Below the pieces are notes generated by a model. It was not told the origin of the DNA. It was given only the letters and a program-made list of their open reading frames with translations, and made no database searches. The position numbers were made by a program, and so were the translations under genes. Source: Nitratireductor sp. ZSWI3 (GTDB taxonomy: Bacteria; Pseudomonadota; Alphaproteobacteria; Rhizobiales; Rhizobiaceae). From it: 64,000 nt of DNA. Where the stretch lies: the NCBI RefSeq assembly GCF_024655565.1, contig NZ_JANKOF010000011.1:1-64000 (forward strand). Reading direction: 5' to 3'. Positions 25,565-34,756 of the stretch are shown in pieces; the first letter of the stretch is position 1, and each line of letters begins with the position of its first letter.

Positions 25565-25611
25565 CCTTCTCCCCGCATGCGGGGAGAAGGTGCCGGCAGG
25601 CGGATGAGGGG
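25565..25611. repeat. RIME-like palindromic repeat, subtype B
   Basis: Arms CCTTCTCCCCGC / GCGGGGAGAAGG (25565-25576, 25579-25590) followed by TGCCGGCAGGCGGATGAGGG. The same sequence recurs at 29767-29813. It is paired head-to-head-like with an inverted subtype A copy 50 bases away. Confidence 0.8.
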
Positions 25612-25660
25612 CGTGCGCGACGTTTACCTGTGACATGCCGATGGATGGCGCCGTTGCCCG

Positions 25661-25699
25661 CCCCTCACCCTTACCCTCTCCCCGCCTGCGGGGAGAGGG
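25661..25699. repeat. RIME-like palindromic repeat, subtype A (inverted)
   Basis: CCCCTCACCCTTA leads into arms CCCTCTCCCCGC / GCGGGGAGAGGG (25674-25685, 25688-25699). It is the reverse of the copy at 8-46 and identical in layout to 29704-29742. Confidence 0.8.
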
Positions 25700-25777
25700 G
25701 GGCATCGGCGCCGATGCTTCATCCTTCGATGTGCAAGCGGAGATCGGGGAAACGCTGCCGCGCGACGTCCTTCCGGA

Positions 25778-26767
25778 TCACGCCGCCTTGACCAGCCGCC
25801 CACGATCATGCGGTGCATCGAGGTCCAGCGCGGGGCCCAGCGGCACCACCCCTGTCGGATTGATCGTCTTGTGGCTGCCGTAGTAGTGCGCCTTGATATG
25901 GCGCATGTCGACCGTGCCTGCCACGCCGGGCACCTGGTAGAGTTCGCGCAGGTAGTTCGACAGGTGCGGATAGTCGGCGATGCGGCGCAGATTGCACTTG
26001 AAGTGCCCGACATAGACCGCATCGAAGCGCACCAGCGTCGTGAACAGCCGCCAGTCGGCTTCCGTCAGCCGGTCGCCGGTCAGGTAGCGCTGGCGCGAAA
26101 GGCGGTCCTCCACCTCGTCGAGCGCGGCGAACAGCGCCTGGAAGGCCTCCTCATAAGCGGTCTGCGCAGTGGCGAAGCCGGCCTTGTAGACACCGTTGTT
26201 GATGTCGCTGTAGACGCGCTCGTTGATCGCATCGATCTGTGCCCGCAGCTCCTCGGGATAGAAATCGACGGCGTCGTCGCCCCATTCGTCGAATGCCTCG
26301 TTGAGCATGCGGATGATTTCCGAGGATTCGTTGGAGACGATCGTCTCGCTCTTCCGGTCCCAAAGCACCGGCACCGTCACCCGGCCCGAATAATGTGGGT
26401 CGGCCCTGGTGTAGATCTGGTGCAGGAAGTCGAAACCGTACAGGCCGTCGCCGGTCGCGCCGTCCTCCTTGCGGAAGGTCCAGCCGTTCTCGCCCATGAA
26501 ATGGTGCACGACGGAGACGGAGATCACATCCTCGAGCTTCTTCAGCTTGCGGAAGATCAGCGTCCGGTGCGCCCAGGGGCAGGCGAGCGAGACATAGAGG
26601 TGATAGCGGTGAGGCTCGGCCTTGAAGCCGCGCGACCGGCCGTTTGCCGGCTGCCCGTCCGCCGTCACGAAGTCGCGGAACTGCGATTTCGACCGCTCGA
26701 AGCGGCCGCCGGTCTTGGAGGTGTCGTACCATTCGTCGTGCCAGACACCGTCGACGAGCAAACCCAT
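25778..26767 (-). CDS. Glutathionyl-hydroquinone reductase (YqjG/ECM4-type GST)
   Basis: A 329-residue xi-class glutathione transferase that reduces glutathionyl-hydroquinones in the cytosol. The catalytic Cys is in SLACPWAHRTLI (about 60), with the following VVHHFMGENGWTF and SNESSEIIRMLN typical of the family, and the all-helical C-terminal domain (about 175-300). TGGAG lies 8 bases before ATG 26767; four extra upstream codons at a later-starting frame are rejected. No quinone or aromatic catabolic genes are adjacent. Confidence 0.92.
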   Translation of the reverse strand: MGLLVDGVWHDEWYDTSKTGGRFERSKSQFRDFVTADGQPANGRSRGFKAEPHRYHLYVSLACPWAHRTLIFRKLKKLEDVISVSVVHHFMGENGWTFRKEDGATGDGLYGFDFLHQIYTRADPHYSGRVTVPVLWDRKSETIVSNESSEIIRMLNEAFDEWGDDAVDFYPEELRAQIDAINERVYSDINNGVYKAGFATAQTAYEEAFQALFAALDEVEDRLSRQRYLTGDRLTEADWRLFTTLVRFDAVYVGHFKCNLRRIADYPHLSNYLRELYQVPGVAGTVDMRHIKAHYYGSHKTINPTGVVPLGPALDLDAPHDRGRLVKAA

Positions 26768-27043
26768 TGTCAAATCTCCATAAAATCCGCCCTGCATGTA
26801 GGTTATTCGGCCGAAACCCCCAAGCCGACGGCGCGTGAACGCAGCGTCAACAATTTTGCATACGGGTCAATCTTCCGGTGGACGGGTCGGAAATTTGCTG
26901 CTAGCGGAAACAGCGCAGAGTGGAGACCCGCATCATGATCCGGTTCCCGGTGGAGCGACGACGAAAGGACTGAAGGCCCCTGGCTTGGGGCAGGCAGGCG
27001 CATGCCCGCCGCTCACCTTTCGACACCACCGGAATTCCCAGTC

Positions 27044-27565
27044 ATGTCTTCTGCCGACATTCATTACCTGCCGGAGCAGCCGGCGCACGATGCCGAAATC
27101 GATCTGATCAACGAGGAAGCCTTCGGGCCGGGCCGCTTCACGCGCGCTGCCTACAAGATCCGCGAAGGCGGGCCGCACGAGCGCGCGCTGTCCTTCGTCG
27201 CCATCCACCAGGACAAGGTCATCGCCTCCGTGCGCATGACCTGGATCGCCGCCGGCAGGGGCAGGGCGCTTCTTCTCGGGCCGCTCGCCGTGCGCCCGGC
27301 CTTCAAGAACATCGGCATCGGACGCAAGCTCGTGCACATCGCGATCGATGCCGCGCGCGAGGCCGGCGCCGGTGCCGTGGTGCTCGTCGGCGATGCGCCC
27401 TATTACGGGCCGCTCGGTTTCCGGAAAATCCCCACCGGCCAGCTTTCCATGCCCCGTCCGGTCGATCCCGAGCGGCTTCTTGCGGCCGAGCTGAAGGACG
27501 ATACCGTCGCGAGCCTCACCGGCGAGGTGAGGCATGCAGCGCTCGCCGAGCCGAGCCTTGCCTGA
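27044..27565 (+). CDS. GNAT N-acetyltransferase (YhbS-like)
   Basis: A 173-residue acetyltransferase. The acetyl-CoA loop is VRPAFKNIGIGRKLVHIAIDAARE (key Gly-Ile-Gly-Arg, about 90-95) followed by VVLVGDAPYYGPLGFRKI, typical of the YhbS branch. Substrate unknown. An in-frame ATG at 27002 would add 14 residues; 27044 gives the family-like start. Confidence 0.87.
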   Translation: MSSADIHYLPEQPAHDAEIDLINEEAFGPGRFTRAAYKIREGGPHERALSFVAIHQDKVIASVRMTWIAAGRGRALLLGPLAVRPAFKNIGIGRKLVHIAIDAAREAGAGAVVLVGDAPYYGPLGFRKIPTGQLSMPRPVDPERLLAAELKDDTVASLTGEVRHAALAEPSLA

Positions 27566-27613
27566 TGGCCGCAAAGCCGCGGAAAGATCGGAGACGGTAG
27601 TCTGTGCGCCGCG

Positions 27614-29674
27614 TTATCGCCCTTCGCGATACCACATCGCTCCGAAGGCGAAGAGCAGCAGCGCCAGCGCCAGGAAACCGGTGAAGATCGGCACGCGCCG
27701 CACGGCCTTCAGAACGCTGTCGTTCGTGGTTCGAAGCCCGATCCAGTCGTTGCCGGAGGCGCTGCCGGTGCGCCGCACGGGTACGATGTTGGGCAACGCG
27801 CCTTCGGCGAGCCGGCGCACGGAGCCGCCGGTGGCGGCAGCGGCCGGTGCCAGCTTGTCCTCGGTGGAGACCATGTCGCCGAATTCCGGTGCATTGACCG
27901 GCCCCACATGGGCGAGGGTCGACAGATCGCCATTGGCGATGCGGTAGATGCCGATCTCATCGCTCTCCATGCTGGCGGAAAAGCGCCCCGGCCCGGCCGG
28001 GCCGAGATCGGCGGACAGCGTCCTGCCGGACGGTGTGGTGATCTCGGCCGGCGGGGCCTCGTCAGCCATGGTCTGGCGGGTGATTTCCAGTCGCATCCCG
28101 CGGCCGGCCGCCGAAAGCCGCTCTTCTTCCAGCTCCGGCTCCTTCATCAGCCAGTGGGCGATGCGCCGGTAGAGCGCCACATGCGGGCCGCCGCCCTCGA
28201 AGCCGCGCGCCCACAGCCAGCCCTGATCCGACAGGAACATGCCGACCCGACCCTCTCCCTTGCGGTTGAGGATCAGCAATGGCTGCTCCCTGGCGCCCTG
28301 CATAACCACCTGACCCTCGGGCCGGTCAATGCCGATCAGGCGGAACCAGCGGCTCCAGTGCGGCGGGTCCGAGGCGGCGCCCTCCAGACCGCGCGTCACG
28401 GGATGCCGCTCGCCGGTCTCGGTGAGGCGCGGATGGTAGCCTTCCTCGATCACCTCGCCATTGGGCAGGGCCGGAAGGGCCGAGATCAGCGGCGTGCGGG
28501 CGATCGACTGGCCGCCGGCGAATTCGGGTCCGGCGGCGATCAGCAAGGCGCCGCCATTCTCCACATATTCGGCGATGTAGTCGTAATAGAGGATCGGCAG
28601 CACGTCGCGGTGCTGGTAGCGGTCGAAGATGATCAGGTCGAAATCGTCGATCTTCTCGACGAACAGCTCGCGCGTCGGAAAGGCGATCAGCGACAGCTCG
28701 TTGATCGGCGTGCCGTCCTGCTTCTCCGGCGGGCGCAGGATGGTGAAATGGACGAGATCCACCGAGGCGTCCGATTTGAGCAGGTTACGCCAGGTGCGTT
28801 CGCCCGAATGCGGCTCGCCCGAAACCAAGAGCACGCGCAGATTCTCGCGGATGCCGTCGACCAGCGCGACGGCGCGGTTGTTGATGTCCGTCAGCTCGCC
28901 TTCGACCGGGTCGATGGCCAGCTCGATGATGTTGCGGCCGGCGCCCGGGACATCGATCTCGAGCTGGCTCTCGCGGCCGATCTGCGCCTCCTCGATGAAT
29001 TTCTCCTCGCCATTGATGATGACGCGCACATCCACCGAGCCGCTCTGGCCGCCGGTCGCCAGCACACGGTATGTGAGCTCGAGCGGCTTACCGACGATGC
29101 CGAAGCGCGGCGCGCGCTCGAAGCGGATGCGGCGGTCCTGCTCGTCGGCGCGGCCGGTGATCAGGCCGTGGATCGGTGCGCCGAGGGAGGCGGCGTTGTC
29201 GGGCACGTCGTGCACCTGGCCGTCCGTGATCATCACTGCGCCGGCCACCTGCGACGGCGGCACGTCGCGCAGCGCGCCGTCGAGCGCGTCGAAGAGGCGC
29301 GTTTCGGCGTTCTCGGCGGCGGAGGAGGCCCGGCCGCTCCTGACGACGCGCGTCTCGAACTCCTTGAAGCGGGCGAGGCGCGCTTCGAGCTCGGCGGCGG
29401 CGGCCTCGGTGGCCGTTGCCCGCTCGCCGATCGTCGTCTGGCTCTGGCTTTCGTCCAGAACCACGGCGACGATGCTCTTCAACGGCTCGCGCTCCTCGTC
29501 GAGCAGCACGGGATTGGCAAGCGCCGCACCGAGGGCCACCAGCGCCGCCAGCCTCAGCCAGGCGCCCCGCTGCCTCGTCCACAATCCCGCCAGGGCCAAC
29601 AGCGCGACCGGCACCAACAGTGCCGCCAGGACGGGCCAGGAGAAGAAGGGCTCGAAGTTCACCGACCAGTTCAT
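27614..29674 (-). CDS. Membrane protein with VWA-like and glutamine-amidotransferase-like regions
   Basis: A 686-residue protein and last gene of the MoxR-DUF58-DUF4159 cluster. Two helices at residues 13-32 and 40-57, one at the C-terminus (about 660-680), so residues 60-655 lie outside or in the cytosol as one block. The region 65-200 looks like a degenerate von Willebrand A fold (IVAVVLDESQSQTT, AVMITDGQVHD); residues about 285-480 resemble the class I glutamine amidotransferase-like fold (LRVLLVSGEPHSGERTWRNLL, GGALLIAAGPEFAG) without the catalytic Cys-His pair. Function unknown; probably forms an envelope complex with its neighbours. Confidence 0.8.
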   Translation of the reverse strand: MNWSVNFEPFFSWPVLAALLVPVALLALAGLWTRQRGAWLRLAALVALGAALANPVLLDEEREPLKSIVAVVLDESQSQTTIGERATATEAAAAELEARLARFKEFETRVVRSGRASSAAENAETRLFDALDGALRDVPPSQVAGAVMITDGQVHDVPDNAASLGAPIHGLITGRADEQDRRIRFERAPRFGIVGKPLELTYRVLATGGQSGSVDVRVIINGEEKFIEEAQIGRESQLEIDVPGAGRNIIELAIDPVEGELTDINNRAVALVDGIRENLRVLLVSGEPHSGERTWRNLLKSDASVDLVHFTILRPPEKQDGTPINELSLIAFPTRELFVEKIDDFDLIIFDRYQHRDVLPILYYDYIAEYVENGGALLIAAGPEFAGGQSIARTPLISALPALPNGEVIEEGYHPRLTETGERHPVTRGLEGAASDPPHWSRWFRLIGIDRPEGQVVMQGAREQPLLILNRKGEGRVGMFLSDQGWLWARGFEGGGPHVALYRRIAHWLMKEPELEEERLSAAGRGMRLEITRQTMADEAPPAEITTPSGRTLSADLGPAGPGRFSASMESDEIGIYRIANGDLSTLAHVGPVNAPEFGDMVSTEDKLAPAAAATGGSVRRLAEGALPNIVPVRRTGSASGNDWIGLRTTNDSVLKAVRRVPIFTGFLALALLLFAFGAMWYREGR

Positions 29675-29703
29675 GGGGCGCGCTCCGGAATGTGGCTGAA
29701 CCG

Positions 29704-29742
29704 CCCCTCACCCTTACCCTCTCCCCGCTTGCGGGGAGAGGG
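29704..29742. repeat. RIME-like palindromic repeat, subtype A (inverted)
   Basis: Same layout as 25661-25699: CCCCTCACCCTTA then arms at 29717-29728 and 29731-29742. It lies between the 686-residue gene and the DUF4159 gene, together with a subtype B copy, so the pair is inside what is otherwise an operon. Confidence 0.8.
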
Positions 29743-29766
29743 GGGCGTCGGCGTTGCGGCCATCTT

Positions 29767-29813
29767 CCTTCTCCCCGCGTGCGGGGAGAAGGTGCCGGCA
29801 GGCGGATGAGGGG
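29767..29813. repeat. RIME-like palindromic repeat, subtype B
   Basis: Arms CCTTCTCCCCGC / GCGGGGAGAAGG at 29767-29778 and 29781-29792, followed by the same 21-base flank as the copy at 25565. Second half of an A'-B pair. Confidence 0.8.
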
Positions 29814-29841
29814 CAGGGCAAAAGGTCAATTCAGCCATCCC

Positions 29842-32652
29842 CTACTGTCCCAGCCGCTCGAGCAGGATGGGCACGTGCACCTGGTCGGATTTGTAGTTGC
29901 CGGTCAGCATGTACATCATGATGTTCACCCCGGCGCGGAAGGCGTGCAGCCGCTGCAGCGGGTCGTTGGGCACCGTCGGCAGAAGCGGCCGGCCGCCCTC
30001 GTCGATCGCCCAGGCGCCTGCCAGGTCGTTGCCGGTGATCATGATCGGCGTCACGCCGTCGCCCACCCGCACCGGGCGGTCGGTCCGCGTCGGTGCGTTG
30101 AGCGAGGCTTCCACCCACAGCGGGCTGCCGCGGTAGCGACCGGGAAACTCCGGCAGGATGAAGAAGGACTTCGTCAGGACGTGGTCTTCCGGCACCGGCT
30201 CCAGCGGCGGCACGTTGAGGCCCGAGAGGATTTCGCGCAGGCGCAGCGTCGCCGGGCTCGTCGCATCGGCGCCGAAGCCGGCCGAATACTGGTCGCGCGT
30301 GTCGAAAAGGACCGTTCCCCCTGACTGCATATAGGCGTCGATGCGGGCGACGGCCTCTTCCGAGGGCATCGGGGCTGCGGGATCGATCGGCCAATAGATC
30401 AGCGGATAGAAGGCGAGCTCGTCGGTGGCGATGTTGATGCCGGCGGGCTCTCCGGGCTCCAGCGCGGTCTTGTCGGCAAGGAATTGCGACAGGCCCGCCA
30501 TGCCGGCTCTGCTGGTGGCGTCGAGCGAGGCAAGGCCGGTGACGACATAGGCGATGCGTGTCTTGGAGATGGCTTCGATGGCATCGGCTTCACCGGCGCG
30601 TTCATCCTGCGCGCGGGCCATGTCCGGCCCGCCGATGCCGAGCGCCAGCGCGACGGCAAGCAGGGTCGCGGCAGTGCGCGCCATCTTCGGCCGGCGGCGC
30701 AGGCGGCCGCCGAGCCACAGCACGGCCAGGGAGTCGAGCGCGAGCAGGGCGAGGGCGGCGGCGAAGAGCGGTCCCTTCAGCGGCTGCTGCTCATCGAGGC
30801 CGTAGCGGATCGCGGTCACGGGAGCCGGCGCTTCGGGGCGGCCGAGCGGTGTCAGTTCGGCATCGGGCCGCAGCAGGTTGTGCGCCACGACGCCTTCCTC
30901 GCTGCCGTAGAGGCCGGGCGGGTTCTTCAGCGTGACGGCGGGGCTGTCGTTCGCCAGCGGCTCCGCCTCGGGCGAGGGCGGCACCAGAAGGCCGTCGGCC
31001 GAGATCATGCGGTAAGGGGCGAGCGCCTTGCCGCCTTCGGCGTTGGCCTCGTTGATGGTGCCCTGGTTGCGCGACAACTGCACGATGCGGCGCAGCATCT
31101 CGACGAAGCTGCCGGAGATCGGCAAGGTCGACCAGGTGGCTTCCGGCGTCACATGGAACAGCACCACCTGCCCCTGGCCGCGCTGGACGCCCGTCACCAG
31201 CGGCGTCCCGTCGGCAAGGTTGGCCCAGCTTCGTTCGACGATGTCGGGCGAGGGTTCGGCCAGCACCTGGCGGTTGACCACCACCTCGCGCGGCGGTGCG
31301 AGATCGGAGAAGGGGCCGTTGTTCGGAAAATCGGCGACCGACTGAGGCTCGGTCCAGGAGAGCGCGCCTCCGAGAGAGCGTTCGCCCAGCCGCAAGCGCA
31401 CCGGCAACAGGTCCTCGTCGTTTTCGGCGGCCGCCAGGCGAGGGCCGGCAAAGCGCACCAGCGTGCCGCCGCCATTGACCCAGTCGATGATGGACCGGCG
31501 GGCGGCCTCCGGCAGCGTACCGATGTCGGCCATGACGATGACGGCGGGTTTCCTGGCGAGCAGTTCCGGGATCGCCTCGGTGAGCTCGGCGCTCGACGGT
31601 TCGACCAGATCCGCATAGGGCGAAAGAGCCCGCCTGATGTAGTAGAGCGGCGAAAGCAGCGGTTGCGCCTGATCCGCCTCGCTCTGCGACAGAAGGCCGA
31701 TGCGGCGGCGCTTGGTGTTCTCGTCGAGCACGCGCAGGCCGGCCGCCTGGTTCTCTCCCTCGATCCCGACGGAGACGAAATCGTTGCGCAGCTCGAAGGG
31801 CACGCGCATCGCGCCCTTCGCCCTGGTCTCGCCGGGGCCGAAGGCGATCGTCGTCTCGGCGATGCGCCGTCCCTTGTCGTCGCTCGCATAGGCGACCACC
31901 TGGCGCGGAGCGGCGTCGCCCGCCGCCCGCGTCGCCGTGACCTCGAAGGCTTCGGCGGTGTTCTGCGCGTCCGTCGCCGCCGTCATGCGCAGGCGATCGG
32001 GCGTCGCCCACAGAACCTCGCCCGGATTGCCCGAGAAGAGCTGGTTAAAGGCCGCCTCGTCGCCGGTCGAAGCCAGCCCGTCGGAGAGAATGGCGACCGC
32101 GGCTCCCGGGAAATCCTCGAGCGCCGCGGCGACCCGTCCGTAGATCGCCGGGCGGTTGACCGGCACCGGGCGCGGCCGGGCGGCGTTGAGCCGTTCGAGC
32201 GCCGTGTCGGCATCGAAGGGGCCGATCTCCTGGTTCTGCTCCTCGGCCGTCAGCGCCAGCACCACCGGCTGCGCGTCGGCCCTGGCGTCGTCGATCAGGC
32301 GGGCGGCGGTGGCGACCCGCTCGTCCCAGTCGGCGGCCGATGCCCATCCGTTGTCGATGACGATCGCCAGCGCGGGGCTGCCGCTTGCCGCCCGTTCGCG
32401 CGGGTTCAGCACCGGATCGGCCAGCGCCAGGATCACCAGCGCCGCGAGCAGGAGGCGCAGCAGGGTCAGCCACCAGGGGCTCTTGTGCGGGGTCTCCTCG
32501 CGCTTGATCACCCGGGCGAGGATCTTCAGCGGCGGAAAGGTCTCCATCTGCGGGCGCGGCGGTGTCAGCCGCAGGAGCCACCAGATCACCGGCAGCGCCA
32601 GCAGTCCCCAAAGCAGGAACGGCTGGGCGAAGGAGAGGGAAAGCCAGTTCAC
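29842..32652 (-). CDS. DUF4159 protein with BatA-like N-terminus
   Basis: A 936-residue membrane protein. Residues 1-85 form the BatA-type double-transmembrane region (LSFAQPFLLWGLLALPVIWWLLRL and a second helix near 65-80), residues 95-250 a VWA-like fold (LAIVIDNGWASAADWDERV replaces the usual DxSxS), then one or two further helices near 650-690 and the DUF4159 domain at about 720-930 (FDTRDQYSAGFG, GVNIMMYMLTGNYKSDQVH). It starts at GTG 32652, with GGAGGG seven bases upstream, overlapping the DUF58 stop (GTGA). Such clusters are thought to be chaperone/metal-insertion or envelope-stress systems driven by MoxR. Confidence 0.87.
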   Translation of the reverse strand: MNWLSLSFAQPFLLWGLLALPVIWWLLRLTPPRPQMETFPPLKILARVIKREETPHKSPWWLTLLRLLLAALVILALADPVLNPRERAASGSPALAIVIDNGWASAADWDERVATAARLIDDARADAQPVVLALTAEEQNQEIGPFDADTALERLNAARPRPVPVNRPAIYGRVAAALEDFPGAAVAILSDGLASTGDEAAFNQLFSGNPGEVLWATPDRLRMTAATDAQNTAEAFEVTATRAAGDAAPRQVVAYASDDKGRRIAETTIAFGPGETRAKGAMRVPFELRNDFVSVGIEGENQAAGLRVLDENTKRRRIGLLSQSEADQAQPLLSPLYYIRRALSPYADLVEPSSAELTEAIPELLARKPAVIVMADIGTLPEAARRSIIDWVNGGGTLVRFAGPRLAAAENDEDLLPVRLRLGERSLGGALSWTEPQSVADFPNNGPFSDLAPPREVVVNRQVLAEPSPDIVERSWANLADGTPLVTGVQRGQGQVVLFHVTPEATWSTLPISGSFVEMLRRIVQLSRNQGTINEANAEGGKALAPYRMISADGLLVPPSPEAEPLANDSPAVTLKNPPGLYGSEEGVVAHNLLRPDAELTPLGRPEAPAPVTAIRYGLDEQQPLKGPLFAAALALLALDSLAVLWLGGRLRRRPKMARTAATLLAVALALGIGGPDMARAQDERAGEADAIEAISKTRIAYVVTGLASLDATSRAGMAGLSQFLADKTALEPGEPAGINIATDELAFYPLIYWPIDPAAPMPSEEAVARIDAYMQSGGTVLFDTRDQYSAGFGADATSPATLRLREILSGLNVPPLEPVPEDHVLTKSFFILPEFPGRYRGSPLWVEASLNAPTRTDRPVRVGDGVTPIMITGNDLAGAWAIDEGGRPLLPTVPNDPLQRLHAFRAGVNIMMYMLTGNYKSDQVHVPILLERLGQ

Positions 32653-33566
32653 AGGCTGCCCTCCATGGCGTAGCCGGCCTCGGCGCTCATGGCGAGATGC
32701 ACGGCGACCAGCGCCTGCGAGGAGGGGCGGTCGGTGTGATGCACGGTGTAGCTCCAGCCGAGCCGCTTGCACCAGGAGGACAGTTCCTCGCGGCGGGCGA
32801 GATAGAGCCTGCGGTACTCCCCGGCGAGCGTCTCGGCGCGCCCGGCGGTCAGCTTTTCGCCCGATTCGGGATCGGTGAACTCCGTGCGCCCGAAATAGGG
32901 GAAACCCTCTTCCGCCGGATCGGCCACCTCGATCAGGTGCGCACGGGCGCCGCGCCGGGCGAGTTGGTCGAGCCAGCCGATCGTCTCCTCCACCGGGTCG
33001 AGGAAATCACCGGCGAGCACCACGTCGGAGAAGCGGCGCACCTGGATGAGGTCCGGCCGCTGCGGCTGCTGGGCGGCATGCATGAGCTGCGCCGCCAGCC
33101 GCTCGGCACCGTTGCGGGCCGAGAAGGGATCGGTCACGCCGGGCCAGCCGATGCGCTCGCCGCTGCGCGACAGGAGCTCGGCCAATGCCAGGATGAGCAC
33201 CATCGCCCGCGCCTCCTTCGAGGTCGGCGCCAATTGCGATCTGTAGAGCATGGAGGGGGAGGGATCGGCCCACAGCCACACCGTGTGCGCGGCCTCCCAT
33301 TCGCGGTCGCGGACATAAAGATGCTCGTCGCGTGCCGAGCGCCGCCAGTCGATGCGGGCGACCGCTTCACCCTCGACATAGGGGCGGAACTGCCAGAAAT
33401 TCTCGCCGATGCCGCGTTTGCGGCGGCCGTGCCAGCCGGCGATCACATTGTTGGCGACACGGCGCGCCTCCACCAGAAGGTCGGGCAGGAACGCGGCCCG
33501 CGCCCGTGCACGCACCAGCGCATCGCTCGATGCGACAGGAGGGGAGACCGCGCCGATCTTCGCCAT
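32649..33566 (-). CDS. DUF58 domain protein
   Basis: A 305-residue protein with the conserved DUF58 signature RRKRGIGENFWQFRPYVEG followed by RIDWRRSAR (about 48-80), and a VWA-like continuation (WLWADPSPSM has the DxSxS metal motif, about 98). It is the usual partner of MoxR ATPases. No membrane segment. Lies 25 bases after moxR and overlaps the DUF4159 gene by four bases. Confidence 0.92.
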   Translation of the reverse strand: MAKIGAVSPPVASSDALVRARARAAFLPDLLVEARRVANNVIAGWHGRRKRGIGENFWQFRPYVEGEAVARIDWRRSARDEHLYVRDREWEAAHTVWLWADPSPSMLYRSQLAPTSKEARAMVLILALAELLSRSGERIGWPGVTDPFSARNGAERLAAQLMHAAQQPQRPDLIQVRRFSDVVLAGDFLDPVEETIGWLDQLARRGARAHLIEVADPAEEGFPYFGRTEFTDPESGEKLTAGRAETLAGEYRRLYLARREELSSWCKRLGWSYTVHHTDRPSSQALVAVHLAMSAEAGYAMEGSL

Positions 33567-33591
33567 CAGAGACCTATCCGGCGCCGCCCGT

Positions 33592-34617
33592 TCATCCGTC
33601 GAGCGCCTTGACCAGATGGCGGATCACGTCGCGCACGCTCATGCCTTCGGCGCGTGCGGCAAAGGTCAATGCCATGCGGTGTTGCAGCACCGGCTCGGCC
33701 AGCGCCCGGATGTCGTCCACCGAGGGAGCGAGTCGCCCGTCATAGAGCGCGCGGGCGCGGGCGCACAGCGTCAGCGCCTGGCTGGCGCGCGGGCCGGGGC
33801 CCCAGGCCACATGCCGATCGGTGTCGGGATTGCCGATGCCGGGGCGCGCCGTGCGCACGAGCTGCAGGATCGCGTCGACGACGCTCTCGGGCACGGGCAT
33901 GCGGCGGATCAGCATCTGGATTTCCTTGAGGCGCTCCGCGGAAAGCACGTTGCGCGCTTCCGCCTCCTCGATGCCCGTCGTCTCCAGGAGGATGCGTCGC
34001 TCGGCCTCCAGCTCCGGGTAGAGGATGTCGACCTGCATCAGGAAACGGTCGAGCTGTGCCTCGGGCAGCGGGTAGGTGCCCTCCTGCTCCAGCGGGTTCT
34101 GCGTCGCCAGCACGTGGAAGGGCGACGGCAGATCGTAACGCTGGCCCGCCACCGTCACGTGGTACTCCTGCATCGCCTGCAGCAGCGCCGACTGGGTGCG
34201 CGGGCTGGCGCGGTTGATCTCGTCGGCCATCAGGAGCTGCGAGAAGATCGGCCCCGGCAGGAAGCGGAACGAGCGCTTGCCCTTCTCGTTTTGCTCCATC
34301 ACCTCGGAGCCGAGAATGTCGGAAGGCATCAGGTCGGGGGTGAACTGGATGCGCCGCGCGTCGAGGCCGAGCACCACGCCCAGCGTTTCCACCAGCTTGG
34401 TCTTGGCAAGGCCAGGCACGCCCACCAGCAGTGCATGGCCGCCGGCCAGAACGGCGATCAGGGCGCGCTCCACCACGGCTTCCTGGCCGAAGATGACCCG
34501 GCCGACGCCCTCGCGGACCTTGGCGATGTCGCCCAGCGCTCGTTCGGCCTCGGCGATCATCTGCTGATCACTCATGGCCGTTTCGCCGGGCAGTCTGTCT
34601 TTGGAAACGATGCTCAT
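33592..34617 (-). CDS. MoxR-family AAA+ ATPase
   Basis: A 341-residue AAA+ chaperone. Walker A GVPGLAKTK (about 75-83), Walker B LLMADEINRASPRTQ (about 138), sensor 1 ATQNPLEQEGTYPLPEAQLDRF (ATQNP, about 180) and the arginine region. MoxR proteins remodel or mature partner proteins, usually with the VWA proteins encoded next to them. First gene of the four-gene cluster. ATG 34617 (MSIVSKDR) is chosen; an in-frame ATG 14 codons later also lacks a good Shine-Dalgarno. Confidence 0.93.
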   Translation of the reverse strand: MSIVSKDRLPGETAMSDQQMIAEAERALGDIAKVREGVGRVIFGQEAVVERALIAVLAGGHALLVGVPGLAKTKLVETLGVVLGLDARRIQFTPDLMPSDILGSEVMEQNEKGKRSFRFLPGPIFSQLLMADEINRASPRTQSALLQAMQEYHVTVAGQRYDLPSPFHVLATQNPLEQEGTYPLPEAQLDRFLMQVDILYPELEAERRILLETTGIEEAEARNVLSAERLKEIQMLIRRMPVPESVVDAILQLVRTARPGIGNPDTDRHVAWGPGPRASQALTLCARARALYDGRLAPSVDDIRALAEPVLQHRMALTFAARAEGMSVRDVIRHLVKALDG

Positions 34618-34756
34618 GCCGTCTCGATCCTCGCTGATGGTCGGGACGGACCCAGCCGGCACGTGTAAGAAACGAATCGCACCGTCACGTCCCTTGATCG
34701 AATTTAAAACACTGAACAAGGCTGACAAGCGAAACAACAGTGACTATTTCGTGACC

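Noticed and set aside
30484-32673. 729-codon open frame on the plus strand across the DUF4159 gene
   Set aside because: Antisense to a well-supported 936-residue gene that overlaps DUF58 by four bases; composition is Arg/Gln/Gly-rich noise.
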